64,000 bases of DNA, from NCBI GenBank assembly GCA_049515655.1, contig JBEKTW010000022.1, positions 1 to 64,000 on the forward strand, given 5' to 3'. A program made the position numbers and the translations under genes. Under the pieces are notes generated by a model. It did not search any database and was not told the origin of the DNA. It saw nothing but the letters and a program-made list of their open reading frames with translations. Origin of the DNA: JBEKTW01 sp049515655 (GTDB taxonomy: Bacteria; Bacteroidota; Ignavibacteria; UBA10030; SZUA-254). This document shows, in pieces, positions 15,916 through 25,574 of this stretch (its first letter is position 1; every line of letters starts with the position of its first letter).

Positions 15916-18900
15916 TTACTTCAGTTTGACTATCTCTCTTGACTGCAGCGTCACCGGTCCTAGCAATCCTGACTCTACTAGCGGGTCATCTTTCTTCCAG
16001 AGACGCCAACTAGTGAAAGAAATCCGGCCTGTGGGGCTGGATTTTCCTTCACCGACCCATTGCGGCCAGGCTTTGAGCGTGCCATCGGGGTTACGGTCGC
16101 TGTCTTCCTGGAGTTGCTCGTCGCCGATCTGCCGATTGATCCAGAGATTCACCACCTTCACTTCAAGTGTGTTGCTCCCTGATTTGACCGTGTTTGTTAC
16201 GTCAACACTGTAAGGTGGTTTCCATAAAATACCGAGGTCCTTGTCGTTGAGCTTCACCTGAGCCATTACCTCCACTCTGCCGAGATCGAGAAACAAGACC
16301 CTGTTGCCGCCACGTAACTCAGCCGGGACATCCAACGTTTTCGTATACGTTGCCGCGCCTGAATAGTGGTTCACCCCCGGCTCCGGGTACTCCGTCCAGG
16401 AGATCAACTTCTCCATCGTTAAATGAGCCGGCGCACCCAGGTTCGGTGAAAAGGTCAGTTCCCATGGGCCAGGAATTTCAAATGGTTGAGGCATTGCCGA
16501 TACTTCAATCTGGGAACTCTTTCCATCAGCGCTCTTCAGATCATACTTGCCTGGCTGACTGACTAGCGCACTGGGTACTCCGGATTCGCCGCGCACGATT
16601 GTGACGGTCGCGCCCTGCAGACGCGGGGGAGGCAACGGCATTGCCTTCGTCAAATTCATGATTTCCATTTCAGTAAGTTCATGATCGAAAAGGCGGAACT
16701 CACCAATCTCTCCGTTGAACATGTCCATGCCGCGGGAGTGCTGTACACCGACGCCGGGATGCACCTTGTACGTGCTCTTCAGGCCCTTATGAACAAACTT
16801 GCCGTCGAGATAAAGCGAAGGTTCACCGTCCTTGTAGACGACGGTCACGTGTTTCCAGCCGACAATTGGAGAGGCGTAGACCAGAAGCGGCGCGAAGTAC
16901 GATGCGCTGTGTTCGTAAACGCACACACCGTTTTTCCCGATGGAGAGCCCGGCGCCGGAATGATTTTCGTCCGGCGGATAGACTTCGTGGCCGGGCGGGG
17001 GATAGAGCGCATCGTTGCGTACAACATCCAGAAACACGCCGTCATTCGCCTCCTTCGGCAATCCGATATTCATGCCGGGTTTGGCCCAGACGGCCATCGT
17101 GAAGGTACCGATGATCTTCTCGTTGTTGTCGCTTGTTTCCTTTTTCTCAGTCTCTGCCACTGTCGTGTTGAGCAGCTCTTCCCCGTTTCGTTTGACGGAA
17201 GTAATGCGGTCAGGTTCGGCTTTCGCGTCGGGGGCGAACACAACGAACACGGAACCCGCCGGATCGAAATGGATCGGTAGATTGACACATTCGCCAACCT
17301 CGTCGTAAACCGCCGGTTTCTCGATCAAACCCGCGTCTGGCCACCACAACTGAGGGCGTCTCCCTTTCACACGGAACGAGCATACCGCCATGCCGTCTGA
17401 GCGGTTCTTGTTGGAGACGAAATAGATTTCTGAGCCGCCTATAGAACGATGGATGTACCGCAAGCTTACGCCGTCCGCAGCACTAAAACTAAAGTCCGGT
17501 CCGACACCCATCCCGGTAAGAACATCGGCAGGAGCTTTTCCCCAGACCACGCGTCCCTTGCCGAAACGATGCTCGGTTACCTTTTTGCCGTCGCAGTCTC
17601 CCCATAGGCTGTCTGATATCTGCCGCAGTTCTTTGTCGCAATGCGGATAGCCAGTCAAACCGGGCGATTTCACGGGTGGCGCGCCGACCACGATTGCCCC
17701 CGCCGCGACGAGATCTTTGATCCTGCGCAACAACTGCGGTGTCATCGTTTCGACTTCAGGGAGGACAAGTAATCGGTAGCTCATACCGTCGGGGAGTATC
17801 AGGCGGCCATTCTTCACTTTCATACGCGTCATTACTACTTCCCGCGTGCATCCGTCAAAACTGTACCTGCCACGTTCCACACCGGCAGGCCGAACGCTCG
17901 CCGGCGGGATGAATCTCATCGGCGAACCTTCCGGTTCAAGACAGCAAATGTCTGCCACGAATAATCCTTGCTGGAGCAGATACTGGCAGCGGGAAAGATA
18001 TTCGTGCCACGCGGACGATTGCTCCCACCAGGTCTCTGTTCTTTCGTAATGAAGTCCCCATGGTCCCATGGACATGCCTGGCGGGCGGTCCGCCCACGGC
18101 TGGAGCGCATATCGATGAAACACAAACCGGTTGATGCCTTCGCAGAACGCCCAGTCGCCGAGATCCTTGATGAGGGCAGGATACCCCTGCCACTTCTCGG
18201 CGTCTGTTGCCGTAAACGCCTCAGCCCCGAGAATGCGTTTCCCGTACACGTGTGCTGCGGAGGACATTTCCGTGCCACTCCAGGCCACCATGAATTTTGG
18301 CCACGACCAGAACTCTGCCATCGGCTCATCCGCCTGTCCGGCATACGTCATTTCGTCGGCAGGGCAACCGTCGTAGGCCTCGATTGAAAGCCGCATGCCG
18401 TGTTTGTGTGCGAGCTCCTTGAAACGGCCTGCATAGTTCTCTACAAGGAGATCGGAAACAGTTTGCCGCAGATCCCATAGGAAACGCTCGGAAATCTCTA
18501 GGCTTCCCACTACGCGGCCGGTCATGACGGGCAGGAACGTTAACAGGTCGTAGCCCCGGCGCTTCCTGAATTCTTGCCTGAAATTCTTCGTCCAGTTCTG
18601 CGAACCGACTTCCCAACTGTCGATGTGCGTTGAGACGAGCGTTTTCGGAACAAATGGTTTTGAGTCGGAGATGATCTTTGCCATCAGCCCGGCAAACATC
18701 GCGTCGGCGCCCGCCTTGTCGAGTTTGTCACATTCAGGACCGAGCCCTTCGAGTGGCGCCGGATGATTCTCGATGCCGGTCGGAGTGTAGCCGATGCGAA
18801 GAACCGTCCATTTCCCTTGGGGTGCGTCCCACAGAAGTCTGCCGTCCTTGTCCATACGCCCGGTCAGGTCGGTAACGCGGTCGCGTGGAGTCGTGAGATC

Positions 18901-19917
18901 CGCGGGGAGATCCGGCCATCCGGCAATCAGGGGGACATGATTCGGCGTGAAAGCAGCTTTGTCTTGAATGTTGTGAATGCGGTACCGCGGTGACAGTCCG
19001 ACCTCTCCGATCGCAAGCTTCTTCATCTCCGGATCTGTGTGCGTAAACAGTATTCTGAACCACCGTGTCGAAATACCATCGAAATTTAGCTCCAGTGCTG
19101 GTGGATATGCATCGAACTCCCGGACTGTCCTAAATTGTTCACCATCGTCGGAGACCTGCAGGGCGCCGTGGCAACCGGCGTCCGGTGTTCCGGATAGGGA
19201 CAGAGTGAGAACACGGGCGAGGAAAGGTTTCGCGAAACTGATCTGAATGAATTGGGGCTTGTCTTTTTCAGGTAACGGTAATGTAATACGGGTCCCGGCG
19301 TCCCCGTCCACTAGCTTTTTGCCGTCGAAGCTGCTATCCATCATACTCGCTGTTATGCCCGGAGTGTAGTCGGTCATCCTGACATCATCACCCGCCGGGG
19401 TAGGGATCGCAAGTACAACGATGTCGCGGTACCAATCCGCGACCGCCTGAGGTTGAGGCAGGAGACCTACGAATTTTTTTCCGCCTGTCAGGTTGGTTTC
19501 AGTCCAGACGATCTTTTTCTGCGCGACCTCCGGCGTGATCCACGGCCCTCCGCTGCCGCACCAGCCCGCATCGTTATTCATGTTTACTTCGAGTCCGAGC
19601 CGGTTCGCTTCCGAGAGAACGAATTTGAACATTTCGCGCCATAACGTGCCCGCAAACCGCGCGGGGCCTTTCGGCGCGCCCTGGTCGACTTCCATGATCA
19701 GCACTCCGCCGATGCCGACGCGTTTCATCGCTTCGAGGTCAGCGGTAATACCTTCACGCGTAATATTCCCATCGAGCCAGAACCAATACACCCACGGGCG
19801 GGCTGAGGCGGGAGGATGAATAAAGCCCTGTTCAAGACCGGAACTGTTCCCGGCCCTAGGGGCAGCAGTGCACAGACTCGCTGCCAGCAGCAAGGAGGGG
19901 ATCCATTGTATATTCAT
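15916..19917 (-). CDS. GH106-like glycoside hydrolase (putative alpha-L-rhamnosidase) with LamG insert
   Basis: The ATG at 19917 (MNIQWIPSLLLAASLCTAA) gives a proper signal peptide; the open frame extends 51 codons further up but these look untranslated. The 1333-residue protein starts with FIHPPASARPWVYWFW and REGITADLEAMKRVGIGGV, characteristic of the GH106 family. A concanavalin/LamG-type domain sits at about 930-1095 (FTMAVWAKPGMN, SLYLDGKFVHKG, GEIGEFRLFDHEL), followed by a GH2-like sugar-binding domain to the end (VNLWINRQIGD, LVESGLLGPVTLQ). It probably removes rhamnose or a similar deoxysugar from pectin-like glycans in the periplasm. A decayed piece of a paralogue lies at 13060-13449. 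Confidence 0.85.
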   Translation of the reverse strand: MNIQWIPSLLLAASLCTAAPRAGNSSGLEQGFIHPPASARPWVYWFWLDGNITREGITADLEAMKRVGIGGVLIMEVDQGAPKGPARFAGTLWREMFKFVLSEANRLGLEVNMNNDAGWCGSGGPWITPEVAQKKIVWTETNLTGGKKFVGLLPQPQAVADWYRDIVVLAIPTPAGDDVRMTDYTPGITASMMDSSFDGKKLVDGDAGTRITLPLPEKDKPQFIQISFAKPFLARVLTLSLSGTPDAGCHGALQVSDDGEQFRTVREFDAYPPALELNFDGISTRWFRILFTHTDPEMKKLAIGEVGLSPRYRIHNIQDKAAFTPNHVPLIAGWPDLPADLTTPRDRVTDLTGRMDKDGRLLWDAPQGKWTVLRIGYTPTGIENHPAPLEGLGPECDKLDKAGADAMFAGLMAKIISDSKPFVPKTLVSTHIDSWEVGSQNWTKNFRQEFRKRRGYDLLTFLPVMTGRVVGSLEISERFLWDLRQTVSDLLVENYAGRFKELAHKHGMRLSIEAYDGCPADEMTYAGQADEPMAEFWSWPKFMVAWSGTEMSSAAHVYGKRILGAEAFTATDAEKWQGYPALIKDLGDWAFCEGINRFVFHRYALQPWADRPPGMSMGPWGLHYERTETWWEQSSAWHEYLSRCQYLLQQGLFVADICCLEPEGSPMRFIPPASVRPAGVERGRYSFDGCTREVVMTRMKVKNGRLILPDGMSYRLLVLPEVETMTPQLLRRIKDLVAAGAIVVGAPPVKSPGLTGYPHCDKELRQISDSLWGDCDGKKVTEHRFGKGRVVWGKAPADVLTGMGVGPDFSFSAADGVSLRYIHRSIGGSEIYFVSNKNRSDGMAVCSFRVKGRRPQLWWPDAGLIEKPAVYDEVGECVNLPIHFDPAGSVFVVFAPDAKAEPDRITSVKRNGEELLNTTVAETEKKETSDNNEKIIGTFTMAVWAKPGMNIGLPKEANDGVFLDVVRNDALYPPPGHEVYPPDENHSGAGLSIGKNGVCVYEHSASYFAPLLVYASPIVGWKHVTVVYKDGEPSLYLDGKFVHKGLKSTYKVHPGVGVQHSRGMDMFNGEIGEFRLFDHELTEMEIMNLTKAMPLPPPRLQGATVTIVRGESGVPSALVSQPGKYDLKSADGKSSQIEVSAMPQPFEIPGPWELTFSPNLGAPAHLTMEKLISWTEYPEPGVNHYSGAATYTKTLDVPAELRGGNRVLFLDLGRVEVMAQVKLNDKDLGILWKPPYSVDVTNTVKSGSNTLEVKVVNLWINRQIGDEQLQEDSDRNPDGTLKAWPQWVGEGKSSPTGRISFTSWRLWKKDDPLVESGLLGPVTLQSREIVKLK

Positions 19918-20423
19918 TGCAGTCTTTCTTTTTGATATGTGGAGGGAGCTTCTCATGAACCTTGGAGCGATAGGATGATTTTTCCCAAACAATATACAGT
20001 AAAAAATAATTGGATGAAACATGCTTAGCATTCTGAAATACGACCGAAGAAACCAACACAATCCCATCATATTTCAACAGGTTAGACGACCGGGATCCTG
20101 GATTAAGTTGTCATTAATGAGTCTTTTGGTTATACTACACGCGATTTTCAGTACTGGGTCAGTTTGAGTTGTCGGGGAAAAGAAGTCCCCTCCTTGGAGG
20201 GGTGTTGACGAAGTCGACGGGGTGGGTAGTTGGGGCTGATACTTCACTCTCACCTGCACATTCAGAATGCGACCGGTCGTGAACACACCCCTGTAGTCCC
20301 CTCTCGAGAGGGGACGTACTGTCGTCGCTCCTCTGCCATGTCGGTTTGACGTATAACGTCAGATCAAATTGACCCACTACCCGATTTTCGACAATCTTGG
20401 TTGAATGAAAGAGGGGAATTCAC
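19918..20423. other. 506-bp intergenic region containing a MITE-like element
   Basis: No gene is supported. The divergent promoters of the GH106-like and GH172 genes must lie here. Much of the right half is occupied by the repeat-rich element at 20155-20376. Positions 19918-20154 are plain A/T-rich sequence in which I see no clear motif. Confidence 0.5.
20155..20376. mobile_element. Possible MITE: 222 bp with 13-bp terminal inverted repeats
   Basis: TGGGTCAGTTTGA (20155-20167) and TCAAATTGACCCA (20364-20376) are inverted repeats with one mismatch. Inside lie two strong palindromes: CCCCTCCTTGGAGGGG (20187-20202) and GTCCCCTCTCGAGAGGGGAC (20296-20315). No open frame is convincing. The arrangement fits a non-autonomous transposable element; a target duplication is not obvious. 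Confidence 0.45.
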
Positions 20424-22454
20424 ATGCCGGTACTGCCTAGGTCCAATTTCCCGTCAGGTTTAGTTTCAATCCTCACGGTGCTGCTTTCCAGCTCTGCATG
20501 CGTTGTTGCCGGTGAACCGATCGGTGTGAAAACACTTCTCAAGGAAATGGTCGACCTCGAGAACCTGGCCCGAAGGCCAGTTCCCTTCTTCAAGGAAGCC
20601 ATGGCAAGCAGTTACAGCAGAGAAAGCCACAAACGCGGAGAAGCCTGGTTCGACAATAACGATGTCGGGCAATACGTCCGGACCGAGATAAGCAACGGTC
20701 GCAAAGAACAAGTCCTCGCCGATCTGAAGGGACCCGGAACGATCACAAGATTCTGGTCTGCCAATCCCGATAAGGAGAACACCACGAGATTCTATTTTGA
20801 TGATGAGACTGTACCGCGGATTGAAATTCCTTTCGACATGCTTTTCACCGGGAGCGGCAGACCGTTCAATGCGGAATTCTCTTATATCAGTGGAACGGGG
20901 GGAAATCTGTACTTCCCTATCCCGTATGCTCGTTCTCTGAAGATCACCATCGAAGAGAAAGAAAATCCGCTCCGCCTGTACTACGAGATCGGCTATCGGA
21001 CATACACGGCCGGAACGCAGGTCGAGACCTTTGACCCGGAGAAGGCTGATTCGTGGCAAGATACGGAGATCATGGTTGGCCGCGCGCTCTCCTTCCCTGG
21101 GGGCGTTCCACCTCCCGCGAACTCAGAGCATTTCAGCCGGCGCCTGATTGTGCCTCCCGGGGAAACATGCCGAATCCCCCGAGTGTCCGGAGAAAAAGCT
21201 GTTTACAGTTGGTCGGTGCGTGTCCCCGATACGCATGAGAGTCAGCAATGGAACGATCCGGCCCGCGCTCTCAACGCATACAGATCTCTTCTTCTCGAGA
21301 TCGCTTTTGATGGTGAAAAAAGTATCAGGACGCCGCTCGGGGATTTTTTTGGTTCCGCACCGGGCGTCAATCCCTATGAAAATCTTTTCTTCACTGTCAA
21401 CGAAAACGGGTGGATGACCAGCCGCTTGCTGATGCCGTTCAGAAAATCGATGGAACTCTCCATCACCAACACCGCCCGTGTCCAGTACGTTGTGGACCTG
21501 GATTTGACTGTCGGTCCTCACGCCTTCACGGACCGCGGCTACCACCTCCGTGCGCAGTGGCGCACTCTCACGCGTGAAACATGGCCTTTCTTTGACACGA
21601 ATATTCTCACAACAACGGGCGAAGGAAAAATCGTCGGCACGGTCTATCAGATCGCAAATCCTGTGTTGATCTGGTGGGGAGAAGGCGATCAGAAGATCAC
21701 CGTCGACGATGACACTTTTCCCAGCACGTTTGGCACAGGAACTGAGGACGATTACGGATTCGCCTACGGATATAACGAAAAGTTCACCCGTCCTTTTCAC
21801 GCGCAGACCCGGGTCGACGGGCCGTGGAGCGGCGGTCATATTAGCCTGAACCGGTGGTACGTGCTCGACGCGTTGCCCTACGGCGCGGGCGTGCGGTTCG
21901 ACCAGGAAATATGGCACTGGATGCCGTGTAAACCGACGTGGGCGTTTGTAATCTATTGGTATGCGAAGCCGGGAACCCCCGGGCCGGTGGCAATTGATCC
22001 CGGTTCCCTGCCGCCACCGGATCTCGGTGTCCGCGAAAACATGCCCGATCCCTTCGAAGGAGAGTCCCTTGCATTTGAAACGACCGGCGGCGCGGCGGAG
22101 AAACAGCGGCTCGCAAATTGTTCTGGTGCTGAACACCTTGTTTGGCATGATGCCCGGCCCGGCGACAGGCTGAAGGTGCATTTTACAATACAGAAATCCG
22201 GACGCTATTCGGTCGAGTTGAATCTCTGTATGTCTCCCGATTATGGCCGGCAGAAGCTGTACATCAACGGGGCGGCGGTGGATCAGGTCGTGGACTGCTA
22301 CTCGTCAAAATTGTACTGGCTGCACCCGAAGCTGGGCGTGTTCGATCTTAAGGAGGGTGAAAACACCCTTGAGGTTGAAAACCTGGAACCGAACAAAAGC
22401 GCGCTGCCCGGTAATAAGTTCGGTTTGGATTATATATTTCTCGTGAGGGAATAA
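20424..22454 (+). CDS. DUF2961 (GH172-type) glycoside hydrolase
   Basis: A 676-residue exported protein (signal segment VSILTVLLSSSACVVAG). Family hallmarks are the start LLKEMVDLENLARRPVPFF, SSYSRESHKRGEAWFDNNDVGQY, the DLKGPGTITRFWSANP strand, and TGTEDDYGFAYGY with clustered acids. DUF2961 is now classed as GH172, whose characterised members act on fructofuranosides or arabinofuranosides; the substrate here is unknown. About 130 residues at the C-terminus (GDRLKVHFTIQKSGRYSVELN onward) form a carbohydrate-binding-like beta-sandwich. The ribosome site GAGGGG precedes the ATG. Probable role: trimming side-chain sugars with the neighbouring glycosidases. Confidence 0.88.
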   Translation: MPVLPRSNFPSGLVSILTVLLSSSACVVAGEPIGVKTLLKEMVDLENLARRPVPFFKEAMASSYSRESHKRGEAWFDNNDVGQYVRTEISNGRKEQVLADLKGPGTITRFWSANPDKENTTRFYFDDETVPRIEIPFDMLFTGSGRPFNAEFSYISGTGGNLYFPIPYARSLKITIEEKENPLRLYYEIGYRTYTAGTQVETFDPEKADSWQDTEIMVGRALSFPGGVPPPANSEHFSRRLIVPPGETCRIPRVSGEKAVYSWSVRVPDTHESQQWNDPARALNAYRSLLLEIAFDGEKSIRTPLGDFFGSAPGVNPYENLFFTVNENGWMTSRLLMPFRKSMELSITNTARVQYVVDLDLTVGPHAFTDRGYHLRAQWRTLTRETWPFFDTNILTTTGEGKIVGTVYQIANPVLIWWGEGDQKITVDDDTFPSTFGTGTEDDYGFAYGYNEKFTRPFHAQTRVDGPWSGGHISLNRWYVLDALPYGAGVRFDQEIWHWMPCKPTWAFVIYWYAKPGTPGPVAIDPGSLPPPDLGVRENMPDPFEGESLAFETTGGAAEKQRLANCSGAEHLVWHDARPGDRLKVHFTIQKSGRYSVELNLCMSPDYGRQKLYINGAAVDQVVDCYSSKLYWLHPKLGVFDLKEGENTLEVENLEPNKSALPGNKFGLDYIFLVRE

Positions 22455-22618
22455 TCGAACGGGTTTGACCCTCTGTCGTAGTTCAGAAGAGAGACTGGAA
22501 AGAGATGAAATTCAATGTCAAAGAAGAGGATGGATGGCTCGTTCTCCGAACGATGAAATTCAAACTCAGATACCGTCTCATACGATAAAATAGGTCACCC
22601 GGCCCCGTCGATTACGAT

Positions 22619-23473
22619 ATGAGGATCTCATCCATAATATTTTTTCCATCCGTCGTGGCAAGGCTTGCACATCAGTTCGCGGCATGGATGATCACCGCTA
22701 TTATAGTGGTGATCGTACCGACTGCTACTGCCCAGCAACAGAAGCAAGAGGAGAAGGTCGCCATCCACCGTGATTCCTGTGATCTGCGCTCATCGCTGGA
22801 CAGCTTCGGCATAACGGCTCGAGTCCAGGGTAACCGGGGGACATGCTCGGTGTTCGCGCTGACTCAGGCGATCGAGTTCGCGCTCGCGAAGCGGGATGGC
22901 AGCGTGCCGCGCCTTAGCGTCGAGTATCTGAACTGGGCGTCGAACCGCGCGACGCCGGATACGGAGGATGGCGGATTCTTCTCTGATCTCTGGAAAGGAT
23001 TCGCGGCGTACGGTATCTGTTCTGAAGAGTCGATGCCTTACCAGGTGAAATACGATCCCAAAATTGAGCCGAGCGCTGCAGCACGAACGGACGCCGAACG
23101 GCGCCGCGAGGCCGGTTTGCGGCTTCACTGGATCAAAGAATGGGACTCGAAGCGGGGCCTCAATCCTGACGAACTGAGTCGAGTTCTGGTAACACTTGCC
23201 CATGGCTGGCCGGTGAGCGGCGGCTTCCTCTGGCCAAAGAGGGCGACTTGGGAAAAAAGCGTCCTCCAGATATGCCCCCGCGATTCGGTATTCGACGGCC
23301 ATAGCCTCCTTCTCGTCGGATACAAGGACGATCCGGCTCTACCGGGTGGGGGTGTTTTCCTCATAAGGAATTCCGGCGGACCGGGCAGGGACGGTTTCAT
23401 CACCTATGAGTATGCAAGTGCTTATATGAACGACGCCGTATGGGTCGACTCCGATTCCCCGCCGGAGAGGTAA
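22619..23473 (+). CDS. Papain-like (C1 family) cysteine peptidase, exported
   Basis: A 284-residue protein. A hydrophobic N-terminal segment (MITAIIVVIVPTATA) suggests export. Catalytic residues of the papain fold are in place: C76 in VQGNRGTCSVFA, H228 in DGHSLLLVGY and N251 in RNSGGPGRDGF, with the oxyanion Gln represented by Q70. The segment RLSVEYLNWASN is the usual C1 structural helix. It is shorter than papain precursors and has no clear pro-domain. There is no obvious link with the surrounding glycosidases. The ATG at 22619 lacks a clear ribosome site; the ATG at 22688 is an alternative start. Confidence 0.85.
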   Translation: MRISSIIFFPSVVARLAHQFAAWMITAIIVVIVPTATAQQQKQEEKVAIHRDSCDLRSSLDSFGITARVQGNRGTCSVFALTQAIEFALAKRDGSVPRLSVEYLNWASNRATPDTEDGGFFSDLWKGFAAYGICSEESMPYQVKYDPKIEPSAAARTDAERRREAGLRLHWIKEWDSKRGLNPDELSRVLVTLAHGWPVSGGFLWPKRATWEKSVLQICPRDSVFDGHSLLLVGYKDDPALPGGGVFLIRNSGGPGRDGFITYEYASAYMNDAVWVDSDSPPER

Positions 23474-23493
23474 GACCGACAAAGGAGTAACGG

Positions 23494-25548
23494 TCACTTC
23501 ACTACGGGCGAGAGGATAATTGCTGAGCCACCCCCCGGAGCAAGATGGAGGTGAAGTCTTTCCGCTGCAGTAACTTGCTTCTTGCTAACAACAAGACTTG
23601 TGGCTGTTTTATCGGCGTCCGGACCGTCGGCGAAGACCTGCGCTTTATATTCACCGGATTTGAGAAAGCTCAGTGGGATCTCGAGGTCGCGCGAGTCCCA
23701 GTTCGTCATTGCGCCGATGTACCAATTCTCCCCGCTTCGCCGGGCGATCGTAACGTACATCGACGGTTTGCCGTTGATAACTTTCGTGTCATCCCACACT
23801 GTAGGGACCTTTTCGATAAACTCAATGCCCGGCTGATTTTCGTACGCCTCCGGATAGTCCGACACCATGGCGAGAGGGCTTTCGTACACTACGTACATCG
23901 CGAGTTGATTAGCGCGCGTTCCAAGTGACATTGGCGCGATGTCCTGTGCTATGAACTGACCGCGGACGGTGTTGTGGAATGAGCCGGGGGTGAAATCCAT
24001 CGGGCCGGCAAGCATTCGCGTGAAGGGGATGGTTGTTGTGTATTCCGGCGTTACCCGTTCGCTCCACTTATTATACTCCATCCCCATGACCCCTTCAACG
24101 GTGAGAAGGTTCGGGTACGTTCGCTGGAGGCCGGTCGGTTTGTAGGCTCCGTGCAGGTCCACTGTCAAATGATATTCAGCAGCCTTGCGAACCCACTTTG
24201 CCGTGAGATTCACCATACCCTGGTCATCACGGTTCATTCCGTCAATTTTGATGCCGGTTACTCCCCACTTTTCGTAGAGCGCCAGCGCTTCATCGAGATG
24301 GCTCTCCAGCGGGTGCCAGTCGACCCAAAGAATAACGTTCACGCCTTTTTGTTTCGCGTGCGCCAGGATGTGCGGCATGTCAACTTCGGGGATCGACTTC
24401 AGAATGTCATCCGAATCCGGGACGCTCGTTCCCATGTACCATCCGCCATCGATCAACATGGATTCCAGATGATGAGCGGCGGCGAAGTCGATGTAATGCT
24501 CCATCGTCTGCGTGTTCATACCGGGGGCGAAGTCTACGTTCGCGGCGTAACTTCCCGACCACCAGTCCCAGGCAGTTTTACCGGGCTTGATCCAGGAAGG
24601 ATCGGTCAGCGCACAGGGTGGATTCAGATTCAGGATGAGGTAATTTGTTTCGATGAGGCGTCCGGGTTCCTGAGCAATCATCAGCACGCGCCAGGGGGTG
24701 GCCTTGGGGGTTGTTCCAACGACCGGCTTTTCCATCATCTGGTATTCTGTTGTGGTGATGTTGCGGGCAATCGATTCCTTCCGCGGCGGATAGGAGAGCT
24801 TGACTGTCAGTGCATTCTTGATTCCCGGGACGCCCCCGACGTACATCCCGGCATAGTCCGCCAGGTCGGCTTCGAGAAGCGTAACCCACGGCCCGCCGGG
24901 CACTTCGATAAGCAGAGGCAAGTTAATGATGGCCGCCGGCTTGATGTCGCTGAGCTTCATGCGGGAGTATTCTCCTTCGTTATGCGTGTTGAACCGCCCC
25001 ATGTTTAGCGCATAGGCGAGGGGGTTGTGGTCAAAATAAAAACCCGTGTTCTCGGATGAAAGTGCGAACTTCGTGAGGTGTTCCTGCGAAGGCAAGAAGT
25101 AACGGAGCGCAACACCCTCGTTGTAGGCGCGAAAGATCAGATCCACGCGCCGGCCGGGTACATGCCGCTCCTTGACGGAGATCTTCAGCTGATTATAATG
25201 ATCGGGAATCTCCCGCTTCGGCCCGAATGGATTTTCCCAGACCGAGTCGTGCGAGAGGCGTTGAGTCTGGGTAATTTCAAAGTCGTTGTCGAGAGGGTCT
25301 GCAGCGAGAAAATCGAGCCCCAGAGGTGAGTCGGTGAGTATCTGTTTGCCTTTAAAGCTCACGCGGTAATATGCCCGCTCGCCAGGTAGATAGGGCTGGG
25401 GATTGGTTTTCAACGCAAATGAAACGGTCAGATTTCCATCGGGAGATGAGACCGAGAGCGGTTTCACCGGCACATTCTTGGCAGGGAGGGAGAAACAGGT
25501 GGCAACACACAATGCGCAGGCAATGAAGATAGAGCTTGTGCGGTTCAT
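23494..25548 (-). CDS. GH97 family glycoside hydrolase
   Basis: About 684 residues with a signal peptide (SSIFIACALCVATCFSLPA). GH97 features: N-terminal beta-sandwich (VSSPDGNLTVSFAL, YYRVSFKGKQILTDSPLG), central TIM barrel (TAWDWWSGSYAANVDF, ESMLIDGGWYMG, VTGIKIDGMNRDDQ), and a C-terminal sandwich. The Asp of GIKIDGM may be the nucleophile of the retaining alpha-galactosidase-type branch; that is inference. The ATG at 25548 has GAGAAAG before it; an in-frame ATG at 25563 adds five residues. It follows the GH29 gene with an 11-bp gap, so the two are co-transcribed. Confidence 0.9.
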   Translation of the reverse strand: MNRTSSIFIACALCVATCFSLPAKNVPVKPLSVSSPDGNLTVSFALKTNPQPYLPGERAYYRVSFKGKQILTDSPLGLDFLAADPLDNDFEITQTQRLSHDSVWENPFGPKREIPDHYNQLKISVKERHVPGRRVDLIFRAYNEGVALRYFLPSQEHLTKFALSSENTGFYFDHNPLAYALNMGRFNTHNEGEYSRMKLSDIKPAAIINLPLLIEVPGGPWVTLLEADLADYAGMYVGGVPGIKNALTVKLSYPPRKESIARNITTTEYQMMEKPVVGTTPKATPWRVLMIAQEPGRLIETNYLILNLNPPCALTDPSWIKPGKTAWDWWSGSYAANVDFAPGMNTQTMEHYIDFAAAHHLESMLIDGGWYMGTSVPDSDDILKSIPEVDMPHILAHAKQKGVNVILWVDWHPLESHLDEALALYEKWGVTGIKIDGMNRDDQGMVNLTAKWVRKAAEYHLTVDLHGAYKPTGLQRTYPNLLTVEGVMGMEYNKWSERVTPEYTTTIPFTRMLAGPMDFTPGSFHNTVRGQFIAQDIAPMSLGTRANQLAMYVVYESPLAMVSDYPEAYENQPGIEFIEKVPTVWDDTKVINGKPSMYVTIARRSGENWYIGAMTNWDSRDLEIPLSFLKSGEYKAQVFADGPDADKTATSLVVSKKQVTAAERLHLHLAPGGGSAIILSPVVK

Positions 25549-25574
25549 TGATTGCTTTCTCATTTAGTATTGAG

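Noticed and set aside
21123..22181. 352-codon frame antisense to the GH172 gene
   Set aside because: Codon-bias shadow of the plus-strand gene; no motifs or ribosome site.
22505..22588. 27-codon frame with a GGAAAGAG ribosome-like site between GH172 and the peptidase
   Set aside because: Too short to judge and not similar to anything I recognise.
24151..25008. 285-codon frame antisense to GH97
   Set aside because: The GH97 frame carries clear family motifs; this one has none.
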